DNA of 64,000 bases. Origin: Jannaschia marina. GTDB taxonomy: Bacteria > Pseudomonadota > Alphaproteobacteria > Rhodobacterales > Rhodobacteraceae. Under the pieces are notes generated by a model. The model was not told the origin of the DNA. It saw nothing but the letters and a program-made list of their open reading frames with translations, and did not search any database. Shown here piece by piece: positions 45,379 to 55,735 of this stretch. The stretch's first letter is position 1. Every line of letters begins with the position of its first letter. A program made the position numbers and the translations under genes. The stretch lies in assembly GCF_013404595.1 (NCBI RefSeq), contig NZ_JABVAX010000007.1:1-64000 (forward strand), written 5' to 3'.

Positions 45379-46500
45379 GTGAGACTTTTCGACCGATACC
45401 TCGCGGGGCAGCTGCTGATCTATTTCGGCTTCTTCAGCCTGGTCCTGGTCGCGGTCTACTGGGTCAATCGGGCCATCGGCCTCTTCGACCGGCTGATCGC
45501 CGGCGGGTCCAGCCTCCTGACATTTCTCGAGTTCACCGCCCTAGCTCTGCCGAACGTGATCTACGCGGTGCTGCCGATCTCGGCCCTCGTCGCCGCGCTC
45601 TACGGACTCAACCGCTTCTCCGCCGACAGCGAGATGGTCGTTGCGCAGACGACGGGCCTGTCGCCCTGGCGGCTTGCGCGGCCCATCGTCATGTTCGGGG
45701 CCGTCGTCGCGATCCTCGTGAGCCTGCTCGGGCATGTGCTCGTGCCCGCTTCCCGCGCCGAGCTCGCCGAACGCTCGCGGGAGGTGACCGAGGACGTGAC
45801 CGGCCGGCTCCTGAAGGCGGGGGAATTCCTGCATCCCGGAACGGGCGTCACCGTCTACGTGCGCGAGATCACGCCGCAGGGAGAGCTTCTCGGCCTCTTC
45901 CTTCAGGATCGGCGCAGCGAGGCCACCCGCACGTCCTATACCGCCGAGCGCGCGGTGCTGGTGCGCGCCGCGGGCGGCACGCGGCTCGTGATGTTCGACG
46001 GTATGGCGCAGACGCTCCAGACCGCCGACCAGAGCCTCGTGACCACCACTTTCGAGGATTTCGCCTACGACCTCGCCGGCCTCACCGGCACGTCCGGGAC
46101 GCGGCGGCCCGATGCGCGCGAACTCTCGACACCCGTGCTGCTGCGCGCCGATCGCGCCACGCAGGACCTGACGGGCGACGATGCCGCGAAGCTCCGGTTC
46201 GAGGGGCACGCGCGCTTCGCGGAGGCGATCTTCGCCTTCGGCCTGCCGCTCCTCGCGCTCGGCTTCCTGATGCTCGGCGGCTACTCCCGCCTCGGCCTCT
46301 GGCGCCAGATCCTCGGAGCGGTCACCGCGGCGATCGTGCTGAAGATGCTGGCCAATGCCGCCGAGAACACGGCGCGCGGCGACGGCGAACTCTGGTGGAT
46401 CACCTATGTACCGCCACTCCTGACACTTGTACTTGGGGCCGGCCTCGTCTGGCGCGACACGCGGGGGCCACGCATCCTGCGGCCGCGGGGCACCGCATGA
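45379..46500 (+). CDS. lptF: LPS export permease LptF
   Basis: LptF and LptG form the inner-membrane channel that moves LPS to the bridge protein. The 373-residue protein has the N-terminal helix pair LLIYFGFFSLVLVAVYWVNRAIGLFDRL. A periplasmic beta-jellyroll follows (GVTVYVREITPQGELLGLFLQDRRS), then C-terminal helices. The start is a GTG at 45379, because the first residues match LptF starts (RLFDRYLAGQLL). GGGGGA precedes it. It overlaps lptG by four bases. Confidence 0.9.
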   Translation: MRLFDRYLAGQLLIYFGFFSLVLVAVYWVNRAIGLFDRLIAGGSSLLTFLEFTALALPNVIYAVLPISALVAALYGLNRFSADSEMVVAQTTGLSPWRLARPIVMFGAVVAILVSLLGHVLVPASRAELAERSREVTEDVTGRLLKAGEFLHPGTGVTVYVREITPQGELLGLFLQDRRSEATRTSYTAERAVLVRAAGGTRLVMFDGMAQTLQTADQSLVTTTFEDFAYDLAGLTGTSGTRRPDARELSTPVLLRADRATQDLTGDDAAKLRFEGHARFAEAIFAFGLPLLALGFLMLGGYSRLGLWRQILGAVTAAIVLKMLANAAENTARGDGELWWITYVPPLLTLVLGAGLVWRDTRGPRILRPRGTA

Positions 46501-47594
46501 TCCTGTCGCTCTACCTCGCCCGCCGGTTCACGATGCTCGTCCTCGTGGTAGCCCTCGTCTTCACCGGACTTCTGCTGCCGATCGACCTCATGGAACAGCT
46601 GCGCTACCTCGATGACGAGGGTGCGGGGCTCGCCGACGGGCTGCGTCTGGCCGCGCTCAACCTGCCGGGCGCGCTCTACCAGATCTTGCCACTCATCGTG
46701 ATCCTCTCGACGCTCGCGCTCTTCCTGTCGCTCGCGCGCTCCTCCGAGATGGTGGTCATCCGCGCCGCCGGCCGCTCGGCCCTGCATGCGGCGATGGCCC
46801 CCGTCATGGCGGCGATCCTCATCGGGGTGGCCGCGCTGATCGTCGTCAACCCGATCGTGGCGGCCACACAGGCCCAGTACGAGCGCGAGATCGCACGCTG
46901 GAAGACCGGGGTGAGCAGCGTGCTCTCGGTCAGCGAGGAGGGCGTCTGGCTGCGCCAGGGCGACGGATCGGGGCAGACGGTGATCCGCGCCGCCCGCTCC
47001 TCTCTCGACGGGACGATCCTCTTCGACGCGACGTTCCTCGCCTTCGACGAGAACGGCAGCCCGATCGAGCGCATCTCGGCCGCGCGGGCGGAGCTTCAGG
47101 ACGGCGCATGGCGGCTCGAGGAAGCGAAGCTCTGGCCCCTCGGCACCTCCGACAATCCGGAGCGGGACGCCGGGGTGATGCCGACGACGACGATCCCCTC
47201 CAGCCTGACGGAGGATCAGATCCGCGACAGTTTCGGCGTGCCCTCCTCCATCCCGATCTTCCAGCTTCCTGGCTTCATCGCGGATCTCGATGCCGCCGGC
47301 TTCTCGGGGCTGTCGCATCGCATCTGGCTGCAGATGGAGCTCGCGAACCCGCTGATGCTGGCTGCGATGGTCCTGATCGGGGCCGCCTTCTCGATGCGCC
47401 ACACGCGCACGGGACGCTCGGGCCTTCTCGTGCTGACGGCGCTCCTGCTGGGCTTCGGCGTCTTCTTCCTGCGCAACTTCGCGCAGGTCCTCGGCGAGAA
47501 CGGGCAGCTTCCCGTCGCGCTCGCCGCCTGGTCGCCGCCGATCGCTGCGATCCTGCTGTCGGCGGGCGTCATCCTGCGCAAGGAGGACGGATGA
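46497..47594 (+). CDS. lptG: LPS export permease LptG
   Basis: Partner of LptF, 365 residues. N-terminal helix SLYLARRFTMLVLVVALVFTGLLLPIDLMEQLR, the periplasmic domain (AQYEREIARWKTGVSSVLSVSEEGVWLRQGDG), and C-terminal helices MLAAMVLIGAAFSMRHTRTGR are in the expected order. Four-base overlaps on both sides place it in a tightly coupled lptF-lptG-lptD operon. The cognate LptB ATPase is not in this window. Confidence 0.92.
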   Translation: MILSLYLARRFTMLVLVVALVFTGLLLPIDLMEQLRYLDDEGAGLADGLRLAALNLPGALYQILPLIVILSTLALFLSLARSSEMVVIRAAGRSALHAAMAPVMAAILIGVAALIVVNPIVAATQAQYEREIARWKTGVSSVLSVSEEGVWLRQGDGSGQTVIRAARSSLDGTILFDATFLAFDENGSPIERISAARAELQDGAWRLEEAKLWPLGTSDNPERDAGVMPTTTIPSSLTEDQIRDSFGVPSSIPIFQLPGFIADLDAAGFSGLSHRIWLQMELANPLMLAAMVLIGAAFSMRHTRTGRSGLLVLTALLLGFGVFFLRNFAQVLGENGQLPVALAAWSPPIAAILLSAGVILRKEDG

Positions 47595-49735
47595 TGCGCT
47601 TCCGCGCCCTCGCGCTCGCCCTCTGCCTGGCCCTCGCCCCCCTTGCCGCCACGGCACAGGAGGGGCCCGCGACGCTCGTCGCCGACCGGATCGACTTCAA
47701 CGCGCGCGAGCTCATCGCCTCCGGCAACGTGGAGATCTTCGCCGACGGCCGCATCCTGCGGGCCCGGCGCGTCACCTATCTGCGCGGCGAGGACCGGGTC
47801 GTCGTCGAAGGCCCGCTGACGCTGCTCGACGGGCCCGACCAGATCCTCATCGCGGATTTCGCATCGCTGTCGTCGGATCTGCGCAATTCGGTCGTCCAGG
47901 GCGCGCGCCTCGTCCTCGACGAGCAGTTGCAGATCGCCGCCACCGAGGCGGCCACCGGGGCCGAGGGCCGCTACACGCAGCTTTACCAGACCGTCGCCTC
48001 CTCCTGCGAGGTCTGCGCGGCGCATCCGGTGCCGCTCTGGCAGATCCGCGCGCGGCGCGTGGTGCACGACCGGGAAGAACGGCAGCTCTATTTCGAGGGT
48101 GCGCGCTTCGAGGTCGCCGGCGTGCCGGTGGCATGGTTCCCGCGCTTGCGCCTGCCCGATCCGACGCTCGAACGGGCGACCGGCTTTCTGGCCCCGCGCC
48201 CCAGTTCCGACGACCTGCTCGGCACCGGCATCGCCGTACCTTACTTCATCGTCCTCGGCCCCTCGCGCGACCTGACGCTCACCCCCTTCGTGACCAACTC
48301 CGAGACGCGCAGCCTCGGATTCCGCTACCGCCAGGCCTTCGACACGGGCCGCATCGAAGTCGTCGGAGCCCTGTCCCGCGACGAAATCCGCCCCGGCGAG
48401 ACCCGCGGCTATCTCTTCGCCGACGGCACCTTCGCCCTGCCCCGGGGCTATCGCTTCGAATTCGATCTGGAGCTCGTGAGCGACGACGACTACCTGCTCA
48501 ACTACGACATCGACGAGGAGAAGGACCGCCTCGACAGCCGGATCGCCATCACCCGGATCGATCGCGAGGATCGCTTCGTCGCGGAGGCGATCGCCTTCAA
48601 CACCCTGCGCGAGGGCGAGCGCAACCGCTTCCAGCCGACACCCGTCGTCACCGTGGAGCGCCAGAGGCGGGTGCCGGGGCGCGTGCTCGGCGGGCAGATG
48701 GTCTGGACGCTGCAGGCCCATGCGCGGCGGCGCGAGGCCGATGTCGTACCGCCCGGTCTTCCGGCCAATTCGGCGCGCGACGTCCTGCGTGCCTCGGCCG
48801 CGGTCGACTGGCGACGCACCCGGATCACCGACGCGGGCCTGGTCTGGACGGGCCTCGCCGGACTGCATCTCGATGCCTACAACGTGCGTCAGGATCCGAC
48901 CTTCCCGGACGGCACCTTCGTCCGCGCCGTCCCCTATGCCGGCCTCGAGGTGCGCCTGCCCCTGGCGAAGGCCGGCGCGGGCGGCGTGCGCCATGTGATC
49001 GAACCGGTCGCGCAGGTCATCTTCGCGCCGAACGACCGCCGCCCCACCCCCAACGAGGACAGCCTCACGCCCGAGTTCGACGAGGGCAACCTCTTCTCGA
49101 TCTCGCGCTTCGCCGGCCGCGACACGCGCGAGCTCGGCAACCGGCTCAACGTCGGGATCAGCTACACGCGCTACGACCCGTCAGGCTGGACGGTCGGGGG
49201 CACGGTGGGCCGGGTCTGGCGCAACGACGATCTCGGACAGTTCCGGCCCGGCACCGGCCTCGCCGGAACCGCCTCCGACTGGCTCGTCTCGGCGCAGGCC
49301 AGCTATGGCGACCGCTTCCAGTTCATGCAGCGATCGCTCGTCTCCGACGGGCTCGAGTTCTCCCGCTCCGAAACGATCCTGCGCTGGCGCGGCCGCCGGC
49401 ACGATCTGGAGACGCGCTACACCTGGCTCGAGGCCGACGCCGGGGCCGGCCGGCCGATCGACACGTCCGAATGGGCCCTCGACGCGGCCCGCGACCTCGG
49501 GGGCGACTGGACGGGGCGGGTGAACTGGCGATATGACTTCATCACCAACGATGCCAGCAGCGCCGGCCTCGGGCTGACCTACCGGTCGGATTGCGTGACG
49601 GTGGATCTCGACGTGGAGCGGCGCTTCACATCGACCACGACACTCGATTCCTCCACCCGGTTCGGGCTGGGCGTGGAACTGGCAGGATTTGGCGCGGACG
49701 ACCGGCGCGACCGGCGGCGGCGCTGCGGAATTTGA
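47591..49735 (+). CDS. lptD: LPS-assembly protein LptD
   Basis: LptD forms the outer-membrane barrel that inserts LPS. The 714-residue protein has a signal (LALCLALAPLAATA), the N-terminal LptA-like domain (LVADRIDFNARELIASGNVEIFADGRILRARRVTYL), and a long beta-barrel. Cysteines at about 139/142 (SSCEVC) and about 668 and 712 (SDC, RRCGI) are placed for the inter-domain disulfides the family needs. Start ATG at 47591 overlaps lptG. Confidence 0.92.
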   Translation: MMRFRALALALCLALAPLAATAQEGPATLVADRIDFNARELIASGNVEIFADGRILRARRVTYLRGEDRVVVEGPLTLLDGPDQILIADFASLSSDLRNSVVQGARLVLDEQLQIAATEAATGAEGRYTQLYQTVASSCEVCAAHPVPLWQIRARRVVHDREERQLYFEGARFEVAGVPVAWFPRLRLPDPTLERATGFLAPRPSSDDLLGTGIAVPYFIVLGPSRDLTLTPFVTNSETRSLGFRYRQAFDTGRIEVVGALSRDEIRPGETRGYLFADGTFALPRGYRFEFDLELVSDDDYLLNYDIDEEKDRLDSRIAITRIDREDRFVAEAIAFNTLREGERNRFQPTPVVTVERQRRVPGRVLGGQMVWTLQAHARRREADVVPPGLPANSARDVLRASAAVDWRRTRITDAGLVWTGLAGLHLDAYNVRQDPTFPDGTFVRAVPYAGLEVRLPLAKAGAGGVRHVIEPVAQVIFAPNDRRPTPNEDSLTPEFDEGNLFSISRFAGRDTRELGNRLNVGISYTRYDPSGWTVGGTVGRVWRNDDLGQFRPGTGLAGTASDWLVSAQASYGDRFQFMQRSLVSDGLEFSRSETILRWRGRRHDLETRYTWLEADAGAGRPIDTSEWALDAARDLGGDWTGRVNWRYDFITNDASSAGLGLTYRSDCVTVDLDVERRFTSTTTLDSSTRFGLGVELAGFGADDRRDRRRRCGI

Positions 49736-49746
49736 GAGGGCGGGCA

Positions 49747-50952
49747 ATGAGACAATTTCTGGCAAGCTGCGGCATCGCGCTGACGCTGGCGCTTGCGACG
49801 GTGACGGGGGCCGAGGCGCAGCAGCCCTTCGCGGCCGCGGCGACGGTCAACGGGCAGGCGATCACCAACTACCAGGTTCAGCAGCGGGCGCAGTTCTTCA
49901 CACTCCTGCGGGCCCCGAACGCCGATTTCGAGAGCGCGAAGGACGTGCTCGTCAACGAGACGCTGCAGCTGCAGGCCGCGCGCGAGGCCGGTGTCACGCT
50001 GACGCCCGACGAGCTCGACCAGGGGATGGTCGAATTCGCCGGCCGCGCGAACCTGACCCCCGACGAATTCGTCGCCGCGCTCGAGCAGAACGGCGTCGCG
50101 CCCGAGACCTTCCGCGACTTCGTGCGCAACGGCATCTACTGGCGACGCTTCGTGCAGCAGCGCTTCGGTCCCCAGAGCCGTCCGAGCGACGGCGAGGTGG
50201 AGCGCGCCCTCGCGCGGGGCGACGGCAGTGGCGGCGTCCGCGTGCTTCTGTCCGAGATCGCGCTGCCGCTCACCCCCGAGAACCAGGCCGAGACCCAGGC
50301 GCTCGCCCAGCGGCTCTCGGAGACGATCGTGGGACAGGCCGCCTTCGAGCGCGCTGCGCGCACCTATTCGCGCGCTCGATCCGCCGGCGCGGGCGGGCGC
50401 CTCAATTACGTGCCGCTGAACGAACTGGCCCCCCAGATCGCGAGCCAGGTTCTGACCCTCGCACCTGGCGAAGTGTCGGAGCCGGTGAACTTCGGCTCCT
50501 TCATCGGTCTCTTCCTTCTGCGCGATCTCGACGAGAGCGCGGCGCGCGCGCCCGAGAGCTTGTCGATCGACTACGCCGAATACCTCATCCCCGGGGGCCG
50601 CACGCCCGAGGCCCTGGCCGAGGCGCAACGCCTGCGGGACCGCGTCGACGTGTGCGACGATCTCTACGGCGTGGCGAAGGGGGCTCCCGAAGGCACGCTC
50701 ATCCGCGAAGTGCGCGCGACCGCGGACCTGCCCGCAGACCTGCGGCAGGAACTGGCGAAGCTCGACGAGGGCGAGGTCTCTACCCTGCTCACGCGCGGCG
50801 GATTCCTGCGGTTCGTGATGATGTGCGGCCGGGTCTCCGAGCCGTCGGAGGAGGCCTTCCAGGCCCTGGGCCAGCAACTCCTGAACCAGCGGCTCACCGG
50901 CTATGCCGAGGGCTACCTGGAGGAGCTGCGGGCCGATGCCATCATCGAGTGA
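49747..50952 (+). CDS. surA: Periplasmic chaperone/peptidyl-prolyl isomerase SurA
   Basis: SurA escorts outer-membrane proteins to BAM, fitting the lptD neighbour. The 401-residue protein has a signal ending AEAQ, an N-terminal SurA_N region (AAATVNGQAITNYQVQQRAQFF), and a parvulin-like domain around VRVLLSEIALPLTPENQAETQALAQRLSETI through LRDLDESA. Its stop overlaps pdxA by 17 bases. Confidence 0.88.
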   Translation: MRQFLASCGIALTLALATVTGAEAQQPFAAAATVNGQAITNYQVQQRAQFFTLLRAPNADFESAKDVLVNETLQLQAAREAGVTLTPDELDQGMVEFAGRANLTPDEFVAALEQNGVAPETFRDFVRNGIYWRRFVQQRFGPQSRPSDGEVERALARGDGSGGVRVLLSEIALPLTPENQAETQALAQRLSETIVGQAAFERAARTYSRARSAGAGGRLNYVPLNELAPQIASQVLTLAPGEVSEPVNFGSFIGLFLLRDLDESAARAPESLSIDYAEYLIPGGRTPEALAEAQRLRDRVDVCDDLYGVAKGAPEGTLIREVRATADLPADLRQELAKLDEGEVSTLLTRGGFLRFVMMCGRVSEPSEEAFQALGQQLLNQRLTGYAEGYLEELRADAIIE

Positions 50953-51910
50953 ACGCGCGCCGCTCGCCGTCACCTGCGGCGAGCCGGCAGGCGTGGGCCC
51001 GGAGGTCGTAGCGAAGGCGCGGGCGCTCGCGGCGGGAATCCCCTTCTTCGTGCTGGGCAATCCCGACCACTTCACGGGCCACGGGGTGGAGCTTCACGTC
51101 ATCGACTCCCTCTCCGAGGCCGGCAGCGACGCGCTCTGCGTGCTTCCCCACGACATTCCCGGCCCGGCGCGACCCGGCGTACCCGACCCGGCGCAGGCCG
51201 CCGGCGTCATCTCCGCCATCGCGCGCGCCGTCGAGCTGGCCCGCTCGGGCGAAGCCTCGGGCGTGGTGACAGCCCCGATCCACAAGAAGGCGCTGAAGGA
51301 CGGGGCCGATTTCCCCTATCCGGGCCATACCGAATACCTTGCCGCGCTCGCCGGCGACGTCGATGTGGTGATGATGCTCGCCTGTCCGGAGCTGCGCGTG
51401 GTGCCGGCGACGATCCACATCGCGATCGACGCGGTCCCCGACGCGCTCACGCCGGACACGCTCGAGACCGCGCTGCGCGTGACCCACGCCGGCCTGCGCC
51501 GGGACTTCGGCATCGCGAATCCGCGCATCGCGGTCGCGGGGCTCAACCCCCATGCGGGCGAAGGCGGTACGATGGGCCGGCAGGAGGTCGACTGGATCGA
51601 GCGTCTCGTCGCCCGCCTCGCGCCGGACCTCGGCTGCTTCGGCCCCCTGCCCGCCGACACGATGTTCCACGCGGCCGCCCGCACGGGCTACGACGCCGCC
51701 GTGGCAATGTATCACGATCAGGCGCTGATCCCGATCAAGACGATCGACTTCGCCGGCGGCGTGAACGTGACGCTGGGCCTGCCCTTCATCCGCACCTCGC
51801 CCGACCACGGCACTGCCTTCGACATCGCGGGGACGGGCCGCGCCGACCCGACGTCGATCGTCGCGGCACTCCGCATGGCCTGGGACATGGCCGGACGACG
51901 CACCGCATGA
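50936..51910 (+). CDS. pdxA: 4-hydroxythreonine-4-phosphate dehydrogenase PdxA
   Basis: PdxA acts in the DXP-dependent route to pyridoxal phosphate. The 324-residue protein has [17 protein letters not shown] and the metal-site histidines in YPGHTEYLA and [12 protein letters not shown]. The start at 50936 has GGAGGAG upstream. It sits between surA and rsmA, the classic order surA-pdxA-rsmA, overlapping both. Confidence 0.95.
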   Translation: MPSSSERAPLAVTCGEPAGVGPEVVAKARALAAGIPFFVLGNPDHFTGHGVELHVIDSLSEAGSDALCVLPHDIPGPARPGVPDPAQAAGVISAIARAVELARSGEASGVVTAPIHKKALKDGADFPYPGHTEYLAALAGDVDVVMMLACPELRVVPATIHIAIDAVPDALTPDTLETALRVTHAGLRRDFGIANPRIAVAGLNPHAGEGGTMGRQEVDWIERLVARLAPDLGCFGPLPADTMFHAAARTGYDAAVAMYHDQALIPIKTIDFAGGVNVTLGLPFIRTSPDHGTAFDIAGTGRADPTSIVAALRMAWDMAGRRTA

Positions 51911-52749
51911 GCGGCATCGACGACCTGCCTCCGCTGCGCGAGGTGATCGAGGCGCATGGCCTGCGCGCCAAGAAGTCACTCGGGCAGAACTTTCTCCTCG
52001 ACCTCAACCTCACCGCGCGGATCGCGCGCGTGGGCGGCGATCTCACCGGCGCGCAGGTGCTGGAAGTCGGGCCCGGGCCCGGAGGGCTGACGCGCGGGCT
52101 TCTGGCCGAGGGGGCGGCGCAGGTGCTTGCCGTGGAGAAGGACGCGCGCTGCCTGCCCGCGCTTGCGGACATCGCGGCCGCCTACCCCGGACGGCTCGAA
52201 GTCGTGAACGCCGACGCGCTCGCGCTCGACGTCTCGGCGCACCTCACCCCGCCCTGGCGGGTCTGCGCGAACCTGCCCTACAACGTCGGGACGGAGCTTC
52301 TCGTCCGCTGGCTCACCCCGGCCGCCTGGCCGCCGCCGTGGGAAAGCCTGACGCTCATGTTCCAGAAGGAGGTCGCGGAGCGCATCGTCGCCGGGCCGGG
52401 CACCAAGGCCTACGGACGCCTTGCCATCCTCGCGCAGTGGCGCTGCGACGCCCGCATCGCGCTCACGCTGCCGCCCGAGGCGTTCAGCCCACCGCCCAAG
52501 GTGCACTCCGCCGTCGTCCACCTGACGGCCCTGCCCGCGCCGCGCTTCGCGGCCCAGGCGGACGTGCTGGAGCGCGTGGTCGCGCGTGGCTTCAACCAGC
52601 GGCGCAAGATGCTGCGCGCCGCGCTGAAGGGCCTTGCGCCCGACATGGGGGACAGGTTGCGCGCCGCGGGCATCGCGCCCACCGACAGGGCCGAGCAGGT
52701 CTCGCTCGAAGCCTGGTGCGCCCTCGCGCGGGAGGTCGCACGCGGCTAG
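51907..52749 (+). CDS. rsmA: 16S rRNA dimethyladenosine transferase RsmA/KsgA
   Basis: Dimethylates two adenines of helix 45 of 16S rRNA. The 280-residue SAM-dependent enzyme shows [20 protein letters not shown], motif [15 protein letters not shown], motif [17 protein letters not shown], and the late [15 protein letters not shown]. Overlaps pdxA by four bases and ends the lpt-surA-pdxA-rsmA operon. Confidence 0.96.
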   Translation: MSGIDDLPPLREVIEAHGLRAKKSLGQNFLLDLNLTARIARVGGDLTGAQVLEVGPGPGGLTRGLLAEGAAQVLAVEKDARCLPALADIAAAYPGRLEVVNADALALDVSAHLTPPWRVCANLPYNVGTELLVRWLTPAAWPPPWESLTLMFQKEVAERIVAGPGTKAYGRLAILAQWRCDARIALTLPPEAFSPPPKVHSAVVHLTALPAPRFAAQADVLERVVARGFNQRRKMLRAALKGLAPDMGDRLRAAGIAPTDRAEQVSLEAWCALAREVARG

Positions 52750-52753
52750 GGCG

Positions 52754-53410
52754 TCACCCTTCGGCGGCGGGCTCCGCCGGGTCGATGACGCCGATCGGCG
52801 CGGCCTCGCTGTTGGCCGGCTCGCCCTTTGCCGGGGCCTTCTTGCGCGTGCGGGTGCGCTTGGGCTTTTCCGCCTTCGGCTCCTGCGACTCCGGCGTTTC
52901 GACCGGGCCGCTCTCGCCGGCCGTGTCGATCACCTCGGCCAGGCCGTCCTCGCGGGGGGTGTCGGCCTGTGCGTCGGGGCGCTTTTCGCCGCCGCGGTCG
53001 CGCCGACGATTGCCCTGGTTCTCCTGGCTACTCTGCTGCTGGCCGTGGCCTTGGCCACCGCCGCTCTGCTGCCCACCACCGGACTGGCTATTCTGCTGCT
53101 GGCCACCCTGCTGGTTGTTCTGCTGATTTTGCTGGTTCTGCTGCTGACGCGCGTCGATTTCCTTCTGCGCGGCGGCCAGCATCCGGGTGTAATGCTCCGC
53201 ATGCTGCTGGAAGTTCTCGACGGCGACACGGTCACCGGAGAGCTGCGCATCCCGCGCGAGCTGGTTGTACTTCTCGATGATCTGCGCCGGTGTGCCGCGC
53301 ACCTTGCCCTCGGGGCCCGAGCTGTCGAACACGCGGTTGACGATATTGCCACCGCCCTGATTGTTACGGTTACGGTTCTTGTTCCGCGAACGGGACTTGC
53401 TGCTTCTCAT
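52754..53410 (-). CDS. DUF4167 protein with long Gln/Asn/Gly-rich stretch
   Basis: The N-terminal half is conserved in alphaproteobacteria: MRSSKSRSRNKNRNRNNQGG, NIVNRVFDSSGPEGKVRGTPAQIIEKYNQLARDAQLSGDRVAVENFQQHAEHYTRML. After about residue 87 it becomes low-complexity (QQQNQQNQQNNQQGGQQQ and GGGQGHGQQQ), then a basic/acidic tail. It is a probable nucleic-acid-associated protein of unknown role. The start MRSSKSRSRNK at 53410 is chosen over an extension. It lies downstream of prfA-prmC on the same strand. Confidence 0.85.
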   Translation of the reverse strand: MRSSKSRSRNKNRNRNNQGGGNIVNRVFDSSGPEGKVRGTPAQIIEKYNQLARDAQLSGDRVAVENFQQHAEHYTRMLAAAQKEIDARQQQNQQNQQNNQQGGQQQNSQSGGGQQSGGGQGHGQQQSSQENQGNRRRDRGGEKRPDAQADTPREDGLAEVIDTAGESGPVETPESQEPKAEKPKRTRTRKKAPAKGEPANSEAAPIGVIDPAEPAAEG

Positions 53411-53573
53411 GCGTGGGTGTTCCGCTGATTTTGCCGTGGACCCTGCCCATGTTTCCATGGGTCGCCAGGTCCTGATTTCTTGGGCGACGCATCCGGGCCG
53501 CGTGTCGACGCGTCAACCGTAGATGCTGACACGGTTATGGGTTGCAAGACCGGACGTTACAAGGGGATTCGTG

Positions 53574-54383
53574 TCAATCCGGCCCTTTTTCGCCGGAAAC
53601 GACACGGTTCTTGCCGTTCAGATCGTCGATGACCCGGATATTCGCGAGGCCCGCCGCCCTCCAGAGGTCGGTCACCGCGTTGGCCTGTCCGGCTCCGATC
53701 TCGACCATGAGCCGACCGCCGGGGGCCAGATGGGCCGGAGCCGCGCGCGCGATCTCGCGGTAGGCGTCGAGACCGTCGCCACCGGGCGAGAGTGCGCCAT
53801 GCGGCTCGCGCAGCACCTCGGGCGAGAGATCCGCCATCTCCGCCGCGGAGACATAGGGCGGGTTCGAGACGATGAGGTCGAAGGTGCCGTCAACTCCGTC
53901 GAGCCAGTCGGCCCGCACGAACCGTGCCTGCGCCTCTACCCCTACGACGTCCGCGTTGCGCCGCGCGACGGCAAGTGCCGCCTCGGAGATATCCGTGCCG
54001 AGGCCCCTCGCGCCGGGCCGCTCCGCGAGCAGTGACAGCAGGATGCAGCCCGAGCCGGTGCCGAGATCCAGCACGGTCTCGAAGGGGGCCGCGAGCGCCG
54101 CTTCGACCAGCGTTTCCGTATCCGGCCGCGGATCGAGGACGTCGGGGGTCACGATGAAGTCATGCCGCCAGAACGCCCGCCGTCCGAGGATGTGCGACAT
54201 CGGCTCCCGCGCCGCGCGCCGCACGACCAGCGCCTCGAACCGCGCGGCGATCTCCGTGGTCAGCGCTTCCGCCTCGTCGCCGCCGACTTCCGACAGCAGC
54301 AAGGCCACATCCCGCGCCGCCCCCGGCACGCCCGCCGCCTCCAGCCGGCTCCGGGCTGCGCGCATCGCCTCCCGCGTCGTCAT
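53574..54383 (-). CDS. prmC: Release-factor glutamine methyltransferase PrmC
   Basis: PrmC methylates the glutamine of the GGQ motif in RF1/RF2. The 269-residue protein has the SAM site [16 protein letters not shown] and the substrate motif [11 protein letters not shown]. Its start overlaps the prfA stop by four bases, placing enzyme and substrate in one operon. Confidence 0.95.
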   Translation of the reverse strand: MTTREAMRAARSRLEAAGVPGAARDVALLLSEVGGDEAEALTTEIAARFEALVVRRAAREPMSHILGRRAFWRHDFIVTPDVLDPRPDTETLVEAALAAPFETVLDLGTGSGCILLSLLAERPGARGLGTDISEAALAVARRNADVVGVEAQARFVRADWLDGVDGTFDLIVSNPPYVSAAEMADLSPEVLREPHGALSPGGDGLDAYREIARAAPAHLAPGGRLMVEIGAGQANAVTDLWRAAGLANIRVIDDLNGKNRVVSGEKGPD

Positions 54384-55435
54384 GCCCCCATCTCGGCCAG
54401 AAGCTGGGCCTGGAGATCGGCCGTCAGCGCGTCGATCACCTCGTCGAGGTCGCCCTGCATCACCTGATCGAGCTTGTAGAGCGTCAGGTTGATCCGGTGA
54501 TCGGTCATGCGGCCCTGCGGAAAGTTGTAGGTCCGGATCCGCTCGCTGCGGTCACCCGAGCCGACCTGCGCGCGCCGGTCGGCCGACCGCTCGGCATCGG
54601 CGGCCGCGCGCTGCGCCTCGTAGAGCCTTGCGCGCAGCACGTTCATCGCGATCTCACGGTTGCGATGCTGCGACTTCTCCGACGACGTCACGACGAGGCC
54701 CGTCGGCAGGTGGGTGATCCGCACGGCCGAGTCGGTGGTGTTGACGTGCTGCCCGCCCGCGCCGCTTGCCCGCATGGTGTCGATGCGAATGTCGGTCGCG
54801 GGGATGTCGATGTCGACCTCCTCCGCCTCGGGCAGGACGGCGACGGTCGCGGCGGAGGTGTGGATGCGCCCCCCGCTCTCGGTCGCGGGCACGCGCTGGA
54901 CGCGATGCACGCCGCTTTCGAACTTCAGTCGGGCGAAGACCGCCTCACCCGCGATCCGCGCCACGCATTCCTTCAGCCCGCCGAGGTCGGTCTCCTGGCG
55001 CTCGATCACCTCGAATTGCCAGCCGCGCGCCTCTGCGTAGTGGCGATACATCGCCTCCAGGTCGCTCGCGAAGAGCGCCGCTTCGTCGCCCCCCGTGCCC
55101 GGTCGGATTTCGAGGATCGCAGGCCGCGCGTCCGCCGCGTCCGTGGGCAGGAGCGCGATCTGCAAAGCCGCCTCGGCCTCGACGAGCGCGGCGCGCAATT
55201 CGGGAAGTTCGGCCTCGGCCAGCTCGGCCATCTCCGGGTCGTCCAGCATCGCCTCGGCGTCCGCCTTCTGCGCCTCGAGCGCGCGATAGGCGCGGACCTG
55301 CTCGGCCACGGGGCGCACCTCCGAATACTCACGCGTCAGATCGGCGATCTCCGAGGCATCCGGCCCCGCGTTCAGCCGGGCCTCGAGGTATTCGAAACGG
55401 GCGAGGATCTGGTCGAGGCGGTCGGGCGGCAACAT
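54380..55435 (-). CDS. prfA: Peptide chain release factor 1
   Basis: RF1 ends translation at UAA and UAG. The 351-residue protein has the catalytic [15 protein letters not shown], the PAT-type tripeptide region ([23 protein letters not shown]), and the conserved [16 protein letters not shown]. The start [21 protein letters not shown] at 55435 matches family starts. A much longer upstream frame is not supported. No strong ribosome-binding site is seen. Confidence 0.95.
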   Translation of the reverse strand: MLPPDRLDQILARFEYLEARLNAGPDASEIADLTREYSEVRPVAEQVRAYRALEAQKADAEAMLDDPEMAELAEAELPELRAALVEAEAALQIALLPTDAADARPAILEIRPGTGGDEAALFASDLEAMYRHYAEARGWQFEVIERQETDLGGLKECVARIAGEAVFARLKFESGVHRVQRVPATESGGRIHTSAATVAVLPEAEEVDIDIPATDIRIDTMRASGAGGQHVNTTDSAVRITHLPTGLVVTSSEKSQHRNREIAMNVLRARLYEAQRAAADAERSADRRAQVGSGDRSERIRTYNFPQGRMTDHRINLTLYKLDQVMQGDLDEVIDALTADLQAQLLAEMGA

Positions 55436-55510
55436 GCCGCGTGCATGGGGCGCAGACAGGATTAGGTCAAGAGCCGCAGGGGTGCTAGGCTGATGGTAGG
55501 AGGATAGCCT

Positions 55511-55735
55511 ATGCGCCGGATCGCCCTTGTCACCTGTCTCGCCGCCCTGCCCGGTTTCGGCTTCGCTCAGGGCAAGACGGTCGACTGCTACTGCACCGAC
55601 ACCACCGGCCACCGGGTGGAACTCGGCCAGCAGACCTGTCTGTCGATCAGCGGACGCAGCTTCATGGCCCGCTGCGACATGTCGCTCAACGTGCCGATCT
55701 GGCGCGACACCGGACGCGACTGCCTCAGCGGCTAG
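55511..55735 (+). CDS. Small secreted Cys-rich protein
   Basis: The 74-residue protein has a signal ([20 protein letters not shown]) and a mature domain with five cysteines (VDCYCTD, QQTCL, ARCDM, RDCLSG). Such spacing suggests a disulfide-stabilised periplasmic protein. TAGGAGGATAG precedes the ATG. Its stop abuts the convergent DUF6314 gene. Family not recognised; it looks like a lineage-specific protein. Confidence 0.7.
   Translation: MRRIALVTCLAALPGFGFAQGKTVDCYCTDTTGHRVELGQQTCLSISGRSFMARCDMSLNVPIWRDTGRDCLSG

Noticed and set aside
53087..53157. DNA tandem repeat (CTG-rich) as a mobile or satellite element
   Set aside because: It encodes the Gln/Asn tract of the DUF4167 protein and is explained by that gene.
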